Shown: positions 1 to 8,422, counted from the stretch's first letter. The stretch: DNA of 21,420 bases from JANMMJ01 sp964543235 (GCA_964543235.1 CAZIXE010000067.1:1-21420), one strand, 5' to 3'. Translations and numbers: made by a program. Notes: generated by a model not told the origin, from the sequence alone.

Positions 1-765
1 CCGGGCTATGTCGGCTTCGACCAGGGCGGCCTGCTGACCGACGGCGTCGACCAGCACCCTTACAATGTGCTGCTGCTCGACGAGATCGAGAAAGCCCATC
101 CCGACCTGTTCAACATCCTGTTGCAGGTCATGGACCACGGCAAGCTCACCGATCACAATGGCAAATCGGTCGACTTCCGCAATACCATCCTGATCATGAC
201 CACCAATGCCGGCGCCCAGGATTTGGCCCGGGCCGCGTTCGGCTTTACCCGCAACCGCCGCGAGGGCGACGACCAGGAAGCGATCAACCGCATGTTCACG
301 CCGGAGTTCCGCAACCGGCTCGATGCGGTCATCAGCTTCAGCCATCTGAGCCCGGAGATCGTGCGCAAGGTTGTCGAGAAGTTCGTCATGCAGCTTGAGG
401 CCCAGCTTGCGGAGCGCCAGGTCAACATCGAGCTTTCAACCGAGGCGGCGAACTGGCTGGCGGAGATCGGCTATGACCAGCAGATGGGGGCGCGGCCGCT
501 GGCCCGCATCATTCAGGAGCATGTCAAGAAGCCGCTGGCTGACGAGGTGCTGTTCGGCAAGCTGACTAGCGGTGGCACGGTGCGCATCCTGCTGGGTCCA
601 GAGAAGGAGGACGGCCACCGGCTGGTCTTCGAGTATCTCGGGCGCGACCAGGAAAAGGCCCTGCCGCGGCTGGTGGTGCGCAAGGCGCTGCCCGCCAAGT
701 CAGGCAAGGCGAAACCGGCGACCAAGGGCAAGCCGAAGAAATCGAAGCCCTCCAGCGTTCACTGA
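1..765 (+). CDS. clpA: ATP-dependent Clp protease ATP-binding subunit ClpA, C-terminal part (5' end outside window)
   Basis: This is the last 254 residues of the ClpA unfoldase, which with ClpP degrades folded and ClpS-delivered substrates in the cytosol. The frame is open from base 1, so the gene starts upstream. Visible elements of the second AAA+ domain, numbered from the window start, are Walker B (LLLDE, residues 24-28), a sensor-1-like TTNAG (67-71), the PEFRNRLD arginine-finger segment (101-108) and a GARPLAR sensor-2 segment. The segment FGF (80-82) aligns with the ClpP-docking IGL/IGF loop of family members, with Phe at its first position. The protein ends in a Lys/Pro/Ala-rich basic tail of about 25 residues, which looks like a lineage-specific extension. 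It converges on the HIT gene with a 9-nt gap, and no terminator is evident there. Identification is firm from motif order; the N-terminal half cannot be judged. Confidence 0.96.
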   Translation, partial: PGYVGFDQGGLLTDGVDQHPYNVLLLDEIEKAHPDLFNILLQVMDHGKLTDHNGKSVDFRNTILIMTTNAGAQDLARAAFGFTRNRREGDDQEAINRMFTPEFRNRLDAVISFSHLSPEIVRKVVEKFVMQLEAQLAERQVNIELSTEAANWLAEIGYDQQMGARPLARIIQEHVKKPLADEVLFGKLTSGGTVRILLGPEKEDGHRLVFEYLGRDQEKALPRLVVRKALPAKSGKAKPATKGKPKKSKPSSVH

Positions 766-774
766 AGGAAGACG

Positions 775-1197
775 TCAGCCGAGCGCGGCGCGCACCGCCT
801 CGGCCTGCCGCGCCAGCACGGCATGATCGGCCGTCTGGCTGCCGTGCGGCCGGAGTTCGATACCGGCCTTGCGGGGAATGACGTGGAAATGCAGGTGGTA
901 CACGGTCTGGCCGGCGGCCGCTTCATTGTACTGCTTGATCAGCACGCCCTCGGCTTGAAAGACCTTCTGAGCGGCACGGGCGAGTTTCTGCACGGTCGCC
1001 ATGGCCTGGCCGAGCACGGCGGGATCGGCGTCGAGCAGGTTGCGTGAAGGCGCTTTCGGCACGACCAGCATGTGCCCGTCGGCTTGTGGCATGATGTCCA
1101 TGAAGGCCAGCGTGGCGTCGTCCTCATAGACCTTGTGGCAAGGGATTTCGCCTTTCAGGATCTTGGCGAAGATATTGTCGGGATCATAGCGGGTCAT
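775..1197 (-). CDS. HIT (histidine triad) family protein
   Basis: A 140-residue HIT-fold nucleotide hydrolase or transferase of the HINT type, probably acting on adenosine phosphoramidates or dinucleoside polyphosphates in the cytosol. The signature HLHFHVI (about residues 101-107) matches the H-x-H-x-H-x-x triad, and the N-terminus (CxxC-less, IFAKILKGEIPCHKVYED) is typical of bacterial HINT homologues of similar length. An open frame extends far upstream, but the start chosen is the ATG at 1195-1197: a GAGG element lies about 7 nt upstream of it and the homologous region begins there. It is the last gene of the minus-strand operon, 16 nt after the FemAB-like gene. The substrate is not deducible. 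Confidence 0.93.
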   Translation of the reverse strand: MTRYDPDNIFAKILKGEIPCHKVYEDDATLAFMDIMPQADGHMLVVPKAPSRNLLDADPAVLGQAMATVQKLARAAQKVFQAEGVLIKQYNEAAAGQTVYHLHFHVIPRKAGIELRPHGSQTADHAVLARQAEAVRAALG

Positions 1198-1213
1198 TGA
1201 CTGCCTCAGTGGA

Positions 1214-2359
1214 TCAGAAATCGGCCTCACCGGCATTTGCCTTGAATGGCGAGTGTTCGGCAAGGGCTTCCTTGTCATCGGCGACGGCCGCCCGTTCTTC
1301 TGCCAGGTACCTTGCCACCGCCTCGCCCAGCCGGCGGTCGGCAAAGTAGTGAAGACTGTGCGTGGTCTGCGGGAGATAGCCACGGGCGAGCTTGTGCGGT
1401 CCCTGGGCCCCGGCCTCGACCCGCGGCAGGCGGTGGGTGATGGCATATTCGATGGCCTGGTAGTAGCAGGTCTCGAAATGCAGGCAGGGATGGTGTTCGA
1501 TGGCCCCCCAGTTGCGCCCGAACACGGCGTGTGAGCCGAGCAGGTTGAGTGCTCCGGCGATATAGCGCCCCTGGCGCCTGGCCATGACCAGGAGTACATG
1601 CCGCGCCAGGCTTTCGCCGATCAGGCTGAAGAACCGCCGGGTCAGATAGGGCGAGCCCCATTTGCGCGATCCGGTCTCCTGGTAGAAAGCGAAGAACGTG
1701 TCCCAGTGGTGCTCGCGCAAATCGCTTCCCGACAGCCACTCGAAGCTGATGCCGGCGTCGCGCACCATATCGCGCTCCTTGCGGATGTTCTTGCGCTTGC
1801 GCGATGTGAGGCTCGCGAGAAATGCCTCGAAGCTGGGAAAGCCGGAGTTGTGCCAGTGGAACTGCAGATCGGTACGCCGGAGCCAACCGGCCTGCCGGGC
1901 GTCCCGTTCCGGCAGGAACGTGATGTGCACCGAACTCGTGCCCCTTTCGGCGCAGAGCGTCTCCAGTGCTTTGAACAGCAGCTGGCGCCGACCGGCATCC
2001 GGGGCCAACAGGCGGGGACCTGTGACCGGCGTAAACGGCACGCTGACCTGCAGTTTCGGATAGTAGCTGCCGCCGGCGCGCCGGTAGGCATCCGCCCAGC
2101 CATGGTCGAAGACATATTCCCCGTAGCTGTGAGGCTTGAGATAACATGGCACGGCTCCGGTCGCGCGGCCGTCCTCCATGAGCAGGAGGTGCTGGGCCAG
2201 CCAGCCGCTGTTGCGAACCGCCGAACCGGAGTCCTCGAGTGCCTTCAGAAACGCATGCGTGACAAAGGGATTGAATTCCTCACCCGCCGGATTGGCAAGC
2301 CGGTCCCAGTCCGCGGCGGCAACGTCCTTGAGACTTGGGATGACAGCGACAGCGGCCAT
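1214..2359 (-). CDS. FemAB-like GNAT-fold protein (DUF482 / PF04339 type)
   Basis: A 381-residue protein with the layout of the DUF482 FemAB-like family, which has a GNAT-type acyltransferase fold. Seen in the sequence are an N-terminal segment with NPFVTHAFLKALEDSG, a central YYPKLQVSVPFTPVTGPRLL block, a basic SRKRKNIRKERD motif and a C-terminal HPCLHFETCYYQAIEYAI stretch, all of which recur in this family. Relatives of FemAB transfer amino acids to peptidoglycan or related acceptors; whether this member does so is unknown. It starts directly after the GDPD stop (TGA immediately followed by ATG), so translational coupling is likely. Family assignment is good; function is not established. 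Confidence 0.85.
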   Translation of the reverse strand: MAAVAVIPSLKDVAAADWDRLANPAGEEFNPFVTHAFLKALEDSGSAVRNSGWLAQHLLLMEDGRATGAVPCYLKPHSYGEYVFDHGWADAYRRAGGSYYPKLQVSVPFTPVTGPRLLAPDAGRRQLLFKALETLCAERGTSSVHITFLPERDARQAGWLRRTDLQFHWHNSGFPSFEAFLASLTSRKRKNIRKERDMVRDAGISFEWLSGSDLREHHWDTFFAFYQETGSRKWGSPYLTRRFFSLIGESLARHVLLVMARRQGRYIAGALNLLGSHAVFGRNWGAIEHHPCLHFETCYYQAIEYAITHRLPRVEAGAQGPHKLARGYLPQTTHSLHYFADRRLGEAVARYLAEERAAVADDKEALAEHSPFKANAGEADF

Positions 2360-3118
2360 TCAGGGCCTGAATCCCTCAAAGGTGATCTGATCACAGTAGC
2401 GCAATGCCTGCGACGCCTCCTCCGCCGACCGGACCGTCCAGCAGATGACCGGTCCGCCCCGCCGGCGGAAGCGGCTGACCGGCGCGAAGGGGAGGTCACG
2501 CCAGTGAAAGGAGATGAAGTGCGGCCGGGTTCGCCAGCCGTGACCGAGATGGCGGAGCGACAACCGTCTCCCAAACGGCAGCACGCCGTAGTCGGCGTGG
2601 GTCGTGCGGTCGGCGACGATGCCCCGCGGTGTCTGCGGCGACAGGGCACGCACGCGAACGATGAGTTCGGGATCGAAGGACATGAGGGCATGCGCGCCGC
2701 GGTATGCCGACAGCACGGCTAGCGCTCGGTCCGCCAGCCGCCCATCGCCCTCCCAATGTGATTTGAGTTCGATGACGAGGGGAACCCGCCCGGCCACCTG
2801 ATCGAGCAACTCCTGCAGGGATTGGATGCGGTCGCGCGACCCCTTCAGGGTGATTGCGGTGAGCTCGGCAGTCGTATGCGACCTCAGCGGACCGGAATGC
2901 TCCGTGAGCCGTTCCAGCGTATCGTCATGAAAGACGATCGCTTCGCCATCGCGGCTGAGCTGGAGGTCGCACTCGATGGCATAGCCCGCCGCGACCGCGG
3001 CCGCGAAGGCGCTGGCTGAGTTCTCAATGATTCCTGCGGACGCATCATGAAGGCCGCGGTGGGCGATCGGCTGTGCGGTCAGCCAGTCAAGTTCCCGGAT
3101 CTGCGGGCTCCAGCGCAT
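2360..3118 (-). CDS. Glycerophosphodiester phosphodiesterase
   Basis: A 252-residue GDPD-family TIM-barrel phosphodiesterase. It would hydrolyse glycerophosphodiesters from phospholipid turnover to glycerol-3-phosphate and an alcohol. Visible motifs are AHRG (H20, R21), ENS (E32, N33), ECD (E49, D51) and FHDD (H64), which match the conserved metal-binding and catalytic residues. No signal peptide is seen, so a cytosolic location is likely. It lies 2 nt downstream of the RidA-like gene and its stop abuts the FemAB-like start. The N-terminus (WSPQIRELDWLTAQPIAHRGLHD) matches the short alphaproteobacterial form. Whether it is specific for one head group cannot be told. Confidence 0.93.
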   Translation of the reverse strand: MRWSPQIRELDWLTAQPIAHRGLHDASAGIIENSASAFAAAVAAGYAIECDLQLSRDGEAIVFHDDTLERLTEHSGPLRSHTTAELTAITLKGSRDRIQSLQELLDQVAGRVPLVIELKSHWEGDGRLADRALAVLSAYRGAHALMSFDPELIVRVRALSPQTPRGIVADRTTHADYGVLPFGRRLSLRHLGHGWRTRPHFISFHWRDLPFAPVSRFRRRGGPVICWTVRSAEEASQALRYCDQITFEGFRP

Positions 3119-3120
3119 GC

Positions 3121-3585
3121 CTATTCGACTTCGGCGACCGCTTCCACTTCAACCGCCACGTTGAGCGGCAGAGAACCGGCACCTACGGCCGAGCGGGCAT
3201 GCTTGCCCGCCTCGCCGAAGACCTCGACAAACAGGTCGGAGGCGCCATTCACCACCTTGGGATGCTCGTTGAACTCAGCGGCGGCATTGACGAAGCCCAC
3301 GACCTTGACGATGCGCTTCACCCGCCCGAGATCGCCACCACAGGCATCCTTGAGCTGGGCGATCACGTTGATGGCGCACAGCCGCGCAGCCGCTGCGGCT
3401 TCCGCCGTGGTGAAGTCCTTCCCGACCTTGCCGACATATTCAATCTTGCCATCTTTGAGCGTCACCTGACCGGCAGTGAAAACCAGATTACCGGTCCGGA
3501 CCCAGCCCACATAGTTCGCTACGGGCTTGGCTGGTACCGGCAGTTCAATTCCCAGTTCCTTGAGGCGTAGATCGATTGCGTTCAT
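3121..3585 (-). CDS. RidA family protein (YjgF/YER057c/UK114)
   Basis: A 154-residue member of the RidA superfamily. Canonical RidA proteins hydrolyse reactive enamine/imine intermediates made by PLP enzymes. The C-terminal HARSAVGAGSLPLNVAVEVEA segment holds the conserved Arg (R131) expected to bind the carboxylate. It is about 25 residues longer than canonical RidA (about 128) and resembles the longer YjgF-like subgroup, so deaminase activity is plausible but not certain. The start is well supported: a strong AAAGGAG ribosome-binding site lies 6 nt before the ATG, overlapping the stop codon of the upstream dehydrogenase. That indicates translational coupling within the operon. Confidence 0.92.
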   Translation of the reverse strand: MNAIDLRLKELGIELPVPAKPVANYVGWVRTGNLVFTAGQVTLKDGKIEYVGKVGKDFTTAEAAAAARLCAINVIAQLKDACGGDLGRVKRIVKVVGFVNAAAEFNEHPKVVNGASDLFVEVFGEAGKHARSAVGAGSLPLNVAVEVEAVAEVE

Positions 3586-3596
3586 CGCAGCTCCTT

Positions 3597-4574
3597 TCAG
3601 GTCAGAAGATCGCGCGGCCGCTGGCCACGGAAGAAGGCTTCGAGATTGTCAACCGCCCGCATGCCCATGGCAATGCGCGTTCCCGGCGTGGCACTCCCCA
3701 AATGCGGCAGCATGAAGACGTTGGACAGCTCCGCAAAGCGCGGATCGATATTGGGTTCGTTGCGGAACACATCGAGACCAGCGGCAGTGAGCTTGCCCGA
3801 CTGCAGGGCGGTGATCAGCGCGTCGTCATCGATGATGTCGCCGCGTGCCGAATTGACGATGATGGCGCCATCCGGCAGCGCGGCGATCGCCGTGGCGTCG
3901 ATCATGTTGCGAGTCGCCGGCGTTGAGGCACAGTTGACAGACAGGATGTCGCAGTGCGGCAGCATGTCGAGGAGGCGGCCGTGAAAGCGCGCCCCGTGCG
4001 CAAGTGAAGCCGGCAGGGCGGTCCTGCTGTGGTAGTGGATCTCCATATCGAAGGCCCGCGCCCGCCTGGCCAGCGCCTGGCCGATTCGCCCCATGCCGAT
4101 GATGCCGAGCCGGCGACCGCTGACATCACGGCCGAGCGGTGCGGTTGGTGCGAAGGCCGGCCAGGGGCGCTGCCGCGCCATAGCCATGCCCCAATGGGCA
4201 CCGCGGGCCGCCCCAAGGATCAGCAGCATCGCGACATCGGCGGTGGCGTCAGTCAGTACGTCGGGCGTATTGGTCACGGCAATGCCACGGGCCCTGGCGG
4301 CGGCGAGATCGATATGATCATAGCCGACCGAGAACGTCGCAATGATGCGCACTGTGGGCGCCAGGGCGTCGATCAGTGCCGCCCGAACCTGGTCCATCGA
4401 GGTCACCAGCAGCCCGTCCTTGCCGATCGACCGGGCGGCGATCGCTTCCTGACTCATCGGCTGGTCTCCGGCGTTCAGCGTGGCGTCAAAGAGGCTTGTC
4501 ATGCGGCGTTCGACCACGTCCATCAGCTTGCGCGTTGCAAGTATGCGTGGACGGGGAGGGCTCATTTCTGCCAT
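3597..4574 (-). CDS. D-isomer-specific 2-hydroxyacid dehydrogenase (glyoxylate/hydroxypyruvate reductase-like)
   Basis: A 325-residue NAD(P)H-dependent reductase of 2-keto acids. It has the Rossmann motif GIIGMGRIG (157-165) and the classical catalytic triad R244 (in NSARG), E273 (in NEP) and H291 (in PHLGSA). The N-terminal substrate domain contains FSVGYDHIDL. The family includes glyoxylate and hydroxypyruvate reductases, but the exact substrate is not readable. It is the first gene of the five-gene minus-strand operon and diverges from eipB across 80 nt. The start may be the ATG at 4572-4574 or the one 9 nt downstream (MSPPRP). Genes in this operon do not form one obvious pathway. Confidence 0.93.
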   Translation of the reverse strand: MAEMSPPRPRILATRKLMDVVERRMTSLFDATLNAGDQPMSQEAIAARSIGKDGLLVTSMDQVRAALIDALAPTVRIIATFSVGYDHIDLAAARARGIAVTNTPDVLTDATADVAMLLILGAARGAHWGMAMARQRPWPAFAPTAPLGRDVSGRRLGIIGMGRIGQALARRARAFDMEIHYHSRTALPASLAHGARFHGRLLDMLPHCDILSVNCASTPATRNMIDATAIAALPDGAIIVNSARGDIIDDDALITALQSGKLTAAGLDVFRNEPNIDPRFAELSNVFMLPHLGSATPGTRIAMGMRAVDNLEAFFRGQRPRDLLT

Positions 4575-4654
4575 TGTTGGCGTGTCCTAAACGGCGGGTG
4601 ATTCAGGGCGGGCGGAGCCTATGAACCACCAGTCCCGGAGTATCGCAAGCAAAC

Positions 4655-5494
4655 ATGTACAAGACCATTGGGTTCATCGGTGGTGCCCTGCTGGGCCTTA
4701 CCGTTTCGCTCTGCCCGGCCGCCGCCGTGACCATGGCCGCGCACCGCGCTGTCTACGATCTGGCGCTCGACCGCTCCAGCAACAATGCCGGCCTCGAGAG
4801 CGCCGACGGCCGCATGGCCTTCGAGATTTCCGGTTCCCGGTGCGAGGGCTGGACCGTCAATTTCCGCATGGTGAACCGGTTCAAACCTGCCGAGGACAGG
4901 GAGCGGGTCATCGACACGAGGTCGTCATCCTGGGAAGCGGGCGACAGCTCGGAGATGCGCTACACCCAGAGCGAATTCATCGACAACGTTCTCGACAATG
5001 AAACCATGGTTTCGGCGGTGAAGGACAGGGCCGGCGGCAAGGCCCGCGGCACCATGTCGAAGCCCGAGACCAGGGACTTCGAGATTGATGCGCGTGCCGT
5101 GTTCCCGGTTGAACACCAGACGAAGCTGATGCTGGCGGCGGAGCAGGGCGCTGGCCGCGATGTCAGCATCGTCTTCGACGGTTCCGATGGTGAAAAGGCC
5201 TATCGCACCATCTCCTTCGTGGGCACGCGCCATGCACCGGGTACGGGACCTGAGCCCTTTACCGGCAGAGGGGCCGATGTCCTCAACGCCTTGCCGTCCT
5301 GGCCGGTGTCGATCAGCTATTATGACGAGCAACCGAAGCCCGAAGCGGATGGCGAGCAGACACCCGTCTATCAGGTGAGCTTTGAGATGTATGCCAATGG
5401 CGTCGCCAACCGCCTGCGGCTCAATTACGGCGACTTTACCCTGCGCGGCAGCTTGGCATCGCTGGAATTCCTCGACCAGCCGGACTGCCCGTGA
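4655..5494 (+). CDS. eipB: EipB-like periplasmic cell-envelope integrity protein (DUF1849)
   Basis: A 279-residue exported protein of the DUF1849/EipB family. In Brucella this family forms a periplasmic beta-spiral protein needed for envelope integrity and stress resistance. The N-terminus is a signal peptide: MYKT, then a hydrophobic stretch (residues 5-19), with likely cleavage near AAA at about 24. Only two cysteines remain in the predicted mature protein, C63 (SRCEGW) and C278 (second-last residue). They match the conserved pair that forms a disulfide in the characterised Brucella protein. The start ATG has only a weak upstream ribosome site, with GGAG about 15 nt away. Its 3' end converges on dinB with an 8-nt gap. 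Family and length agree well; the phenotype here is inferred. Confidence 0.92.
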   Translation: MYKTIGFIGGALLGLTVSLCPAAAVTMAAHRAVYDLALDRSSNNAGLESADGRMAFEISGSRCEGWTVNFRMVNRFKPAEDRERVIDTRSSSWEAGDSSEMRYTQSEFIDNVLDNETMVSAVKDRAGGKARGTMSKPETRDFEIDARAVFPVEHQTKLMLAAEQGAGRDVSIVFDGSDGEKAYRTISFVGTRHAPGTGPEPFTGRGADVLNALPSWPVSISYYDEQPKPEADGEQTPVYQVSFEMYANGVANRLRLNYGDFTLRGSLASLEFLDQPDCP

Positions 5495-5502
5495 AGCTGG
5501 GT

Positions 5503-6780
5503 TCAGTCGCCGTCGTCGCGGCCGAACACCAGACCCTTCTCGACCGCCTGGCGCCCGAACTTGGCCCGCAGGCGGTCAGCTGCCAGCTCCGCCCGGGCCA
5601 GCGCCGCGCTCCTTGCATCGAGGCTGACCGGAGGCGCGGACGCATCAGTATGTTCGAGATGCGATAGCGCCACGCCAAGCAGCCGGAAGGTGGTCCCGTC
5701 GGCCTCGCGTGCCAACAGGGGCCGGGCCGCCGCGAACAGCCGCTCGGCGAGGTTGGTCGGATCGGCAAGGCCGGTGGCGCGCGTCTTGAGCTTAAAGCCG
5801 GCTGTCTTCAGCTTCAGCGTGACGGTGGTTCCCGCAATGGCTTCCGCCTTGGCCCGCCGTGACACTTTCTCGCACATGCGCCACAGGATTCGCTCGAGCT
5901 CGGCAAAGGTGCTGATGTCGCTGTTGAAGGTTGTCTCGGCGCCAATGCTCTTGGCTTCGTCGGCCGTCGACACGTCACGGCTGTCTTCACCGCGGGACAA
6001 GTGGTAGAGGCGGGCCCCCATGCTGCCATAGCGGCGCATCAGTTCGGAGCGGTCGCGGCCCTGAAGCTGGCCGATGCGGGTAATACCGTCACGCGCCAGT
6101 TCCGCCTGCATGGCCTTGCCGACGCCCCAGATCAGGGTCACCGGCTTGTCGGCGAGAAAGCCCTGCGCCTCGGCTCTGCCGATCACCGAGAAGCCGCGCG
6201 GCTTGTCGAGGTCAGAGGCGACCTTGGCCAGATACTTGTTGTAGGAAAGACCGATCGAAACGGTAATGCCGATGGTGTGCTCGATATCGCGGGCAAGCCT
6301 CGCCAGTGACATTGCAGGGCTCGCGCCATGCAGGCGCTGCGTGCCACTGAGATCAAGGAAAGCCTCATCGATGGAGAGCGGCTCGACCAGCGGTGTCAGT
6401 TGCTGCATCAGGGCGCGGATGTCGCGGCCGACAGCGGCATATTTCTGCATATTCGGCTTGATGACCCGCGCCTCGGGACAGAGTTTCAAGGCCTGGAACA
6501 TCGGCATCGCCGAACGGACACCCTTGATGCGGGCGATGTAGCAGGCTGTTGAGACGACGCCGCGCTTGCCGCCGCCGACGATTACCGGCACGTCCCGCAG
6601 TCCCGGATCGTCGCGCTTCTCGACCGCCGCATAAAAGGCATCGCAATCGACATGGGCAATGCCGAGTGCGTCGAGTTCGGCATGGCGGAGCACGCGCGGG
6701 CTGTGGCAGGCCGGACAGCGCGGCTCGGGCCGTTCAACCGGCTGCAGGCAATCCCGGCAGAAGCCACGATCCTGTGACAT
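5503..6780 (-). CDS. dinB: DNA polymerase IV (Y-family translesion polymerase) with N-terminal zinc-ribbon-like segment
   Basis: A 425-residue Y-family polymerase that copies past DNA lesions with low fidelity. Catalytic carboxylates are visible in HVDCDAFYA (D45) and SIDEAF (D138, E139), and Y50 occupies the steric-gate position that excludes ribonucleotides. The little-finger domain follows, from about KSIGAETTF onward. The first about 40 residues are additional relative to E. coli DinB and carry CxxC-x10-CxxC (C8, C11, C22, C25), a likely zinc-binding ribbon. There is no C-terminal beta-clamp motif that I can identify with confidence. It diverges from the GST gene across 67 nt. I found only one GTTC half of an alphaproteobacterial LexA box there, so SOS control is not supported. 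Confidence 0.95.
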   Translation of the reverse strand: MSQDRGFCRDCLQPVERPEPRCPACHSPRVLRHAELDALGIAHVDCDAFYAAVEKRDDPGLRDVPVIVGGGKRGVVSTACYIARIKGVRSAMPMFQALKLCPEARVIKPNMQKYAAVGRDIRALMQQLTPLVEPLSIDEAFLDLSGTQRLHGASPAMSLARLARDIEHTIGITVSIGLSYNKYLAKVASDLDKPRGFSVIGRAEAQGFLADKPVTLIWGVGKAMQAELARDGITRIGQLQGRDRSELMRRYGSMGARLYHLSRGEDSRDVSTADEAKSIGAETTFNSDISTFAELERILWRMCEKVSRRAKAEAIAGTTVTLKLKTAGFKLKTRATGLADPTNLAERLFAAARPLLAREADGTTFRLLGVALSHLEHTDASAPPVSLDARSAALARAELAADRLRAKFGRQAVEKGLVFGRDDGD

Positions 6781-6847
6781 CTGCGCATTATAGCGCGTTC
6801 GACATTGCAGCGAGAGACGTTAGACTGGCTTGGGTGGGAGGACCGAA

Positions 6848-7495
6848 ATGTACAAGCTCTACAACGTCAAGCATTGGGGGTCGCTGGCGCCGCACTGTCT
6901 GCTCGAGGAAATGGAGGTGCCTTACCAGAACATCTGGATGACGCGGGAACAGGTACGGGCCCCGGAGTTCCGCGAAATCAATCCCTTGGGCCAGATTCCG
7001 GTGCTCGGCCTGCCCGATGGCCGTAACGTGATTGAGTCGGGGGCCATCATCACCTTCCTCACTCTCGCCCACGCCGACAAGGCAATGGCGCCGGAGCCGG
7101 CATCGCTTGACTATGCCGTGTTCCTTTCGACGCTGCATCTGATGAGCTGCAACCTCTACCCGGCCGTGTCGATGACCTATGGCGGCAACAGCCTCGCCAT
7201 GAACGAGGCGCATGACCGCTTCATCGTCAACAAGGCGTCGGAGCGCAGCCTGGAGCTTTTCACCCTCCTCGACGGCATGCTGGCAGCGGAAGGTCCCTTC
7301 CTGATGGGCAGCAGTTATACGGCGCTCGACATCTACCTGTTCATGCTCACGCTGTGGGCTCTGCCGGGCGAAGGCGAAGTGCACCGGCGCTGCCCGCATG
7401 TGGCGGCGGTGTGCCGGGAGGTGCGCGCGCGGCCGAAGCTCAAGGCGGTGCTTGAGGCCCACGGCGTCCTGTCCCCCGGGGACTATACGCGCTGA
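6848..7495 (+). CDS. Glutathione S-transferase family protein
   Basis: A 215-residue cytosolic GST-fold protein. The N-terminal thioredoxin-like domain has NPLGQIPVL with the expected cis-proline (P51) and the glutathione gamma-glutamyl contact ESGAI (E63, S64). An all-helical C-terminal domain follows, containing the N-capping box-like SSYTALDIYLF. The start is the ATG at 6848: GGGAGG lies 6 nt upstream. A TTG 18 nt earlier is in frame but precedes that ribosome site. The catalytic residue is not obvious; the segment HWGSLAPHC sits where Ser, Tyr or Cys acts in different classes. The 3' end overlaps the 3' end of the HAD gene by 13 nt. Substrate unknown. Confidence 0.92.
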   Translation: MYKLYNVKHWGSLAPHCLLEEMEVPYQNIWMTREQVRAPEFREINPLGQIPVLGLPDGRNVIESGAIITFLTLAHADKAMAPEPASLDYAVFLSTLHLMSCNLYPAVSMTYGGNSLAMNEAHDRFIVNKASERSLELFTLLDGMLAAEGPFLMGSSYTALDIYLFMLTLWALPGEGEVHRRCPHVAAVCREVRARPKLKAVLEAHGVLSPGDYTR

Positions 7496-8163
7496 TCAAG
7501 GCGGGCCGGGGAACGCACCAGGTCGAGGATGAAGGGTCCCGCCTCCTGCCACGAGCCCGTGTGCAGATGCACAAACTCCATGGTCCTTACATAGCGCCGG
7601 AAACGCCAGTCCTGCATGAAGTGAATCAGCTTGATGCCGGGCGCCCATTCATGGGCCGAGCGCAGAAATCCGGGGTTGTCGTCAATGAAGATCGCCGGTT
7701 TTCCCGCCCGCTCCTTCAGGGCCCTGATCGCCGGTCCCTTCGGCCCCGAATTGGTGATGACCGGCAGCTTCAGCCCGTGCTTCATGAGATTGTTGCGCCG
7801 GTCAGTGGCGACGCTGTGCGGGGCGTTGGTCAGGAACACGACGTTGGCATGCGTTGAGATTTCATTAAGCATGTCGACTGCCAGGTCGATCGGCTCCATG
7901 TGGAGCGTCATGTCGACGAAGAACCTGTCAATCAGCGCTTCAACCTCCTCCATGGAAATGGGCAGTGCGTTGGACCGCCACCTGATATTGCCGGTAAGGG
8001 CGAGGCTGGCCGGGTCGAGCCACAGCTCATGGCGGCCGAGATAGTCCTCGAAGGCCCGCAGGAAGTTTACGACGACATCGTCCACGTCGCTGATCACCAG
8101 CGGCAGGTCGGGCTGCAGTTCGAGGCCGGCCAGCTGTGCCCTGGTCTCTTCAGAAATCACCAT
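7483..8163 (-). CDS. HAD family hydrolase
   Basis: A 226-residue haloacid-dehalogenase-fold protein. Motif I is DVDDVVVNF (nucleophile D26, acid/base D28), motif II is LTNAP (T112), motif III lysine is in SGPKG (K142) and motif IV is IFIDDN (D161, D162), so a magnesium-dependent phosphatase is expected. The substrate is unknown. The reading frame is open further upstream, but the start is placed at ATG 8161-8163, where a GGGGGAG element sits immediately before it; the adjacent GTG 3 nt downstream is an equal candidate given that spacing. It overlaps the end of the DUF3572 gene by 14 nt, which suggests translational coupling, and its 3' end overlaps the convergent GST gene by 13 nt. Confidence 0.88.
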   Translation of the reverse strand: MVISEETRAQLAGLELQPDLPLVISDVDDVVVNFLRAFEDYLGRHELWLDPASLALTGNIRWRSNALPISMEEVEALIDRFFVDMTLHMEPIDLAVDMLNEISTHANVVFLTNAPHSVATDRRNNLMKHGLKLPVITNSGPKGPAIRALKERAGKPAIFIDDNPGFLRSAHEWAPGIKLIHFMQDWRFRRYVRTMEFVHLHTGSWQEAGPFILDLVRSPARLDQRV

Positions 8164-8422
8164 CTCCCCCGGGGAGCGCACGGCGAACCTGGCGGAGGCT
8201 GTCCGGCGCCAGGCCCTGATCGGCGGCAAAGGCGACCAGCAGGCGCTCGTCCCCCAGAACATAGTCGGCGACCCCTGCCAGGAAGCCGGCATCTCCGGCG
8301 CCGCGGCGCAGATCGGCCGGCTCCAGCCCGGTGACCCGCAGGAAGGCTTCGGCGCGGGCCCGGTCGCTTACTAGGAAAGTGAGCATATTCAATGCTATGG
8401 TCTCTGCCTGCTGGGGGGTCAT
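8150..8422 (-). CDS. DUF3572 family protein
   Basis: A 90-residue, probably helical, soluble protein (MTPQQAETIALNMLTFL followed by DRARAEAFLRVTGLEPADLR) that matches the DUF3572 family of alphaproteobacteria. No catalytic motif is visible and the function is unknown. A divergent DUF3572 gene next to divK is a recurring arrangement in Hyphomicrobiales, which supports both identifications. The ATG is preceded by a GGCTTCC-like stretch rather than a clear ribosome site. It is the first gene of a short unit with the HAD hydrolase, which begins inside its last codons. The promoter presumably lies in the divergent region shared with divK. Confidence 0.85.
   Translation of the reverse strand: MTPQQAETIALNMLTFLVSDRARAEAFLRVTGLEPADLRRGAGDAGFLAGVADYVLGDERLLVAFAADQGLAPDSLRQVRRALPGGDGDF

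Noticed and set aside
1198..1599. N-terminal extension of the HIT protein
   Set aside because: The open frame continues upstream to 1599 only because it runs antisense-frame through the FemAB-like gene; homologous HIT sequence and a ribosome site begin at 1197.
6781..6847. Possible alphaproteobacterial LexA (SOS) box in front of dinB
   Set aside because: Only one GTTC half-site (6797-6800) is present; the position 7 nt further reads CAGC, so the GTTC-N7-GTTC pattern is not met.
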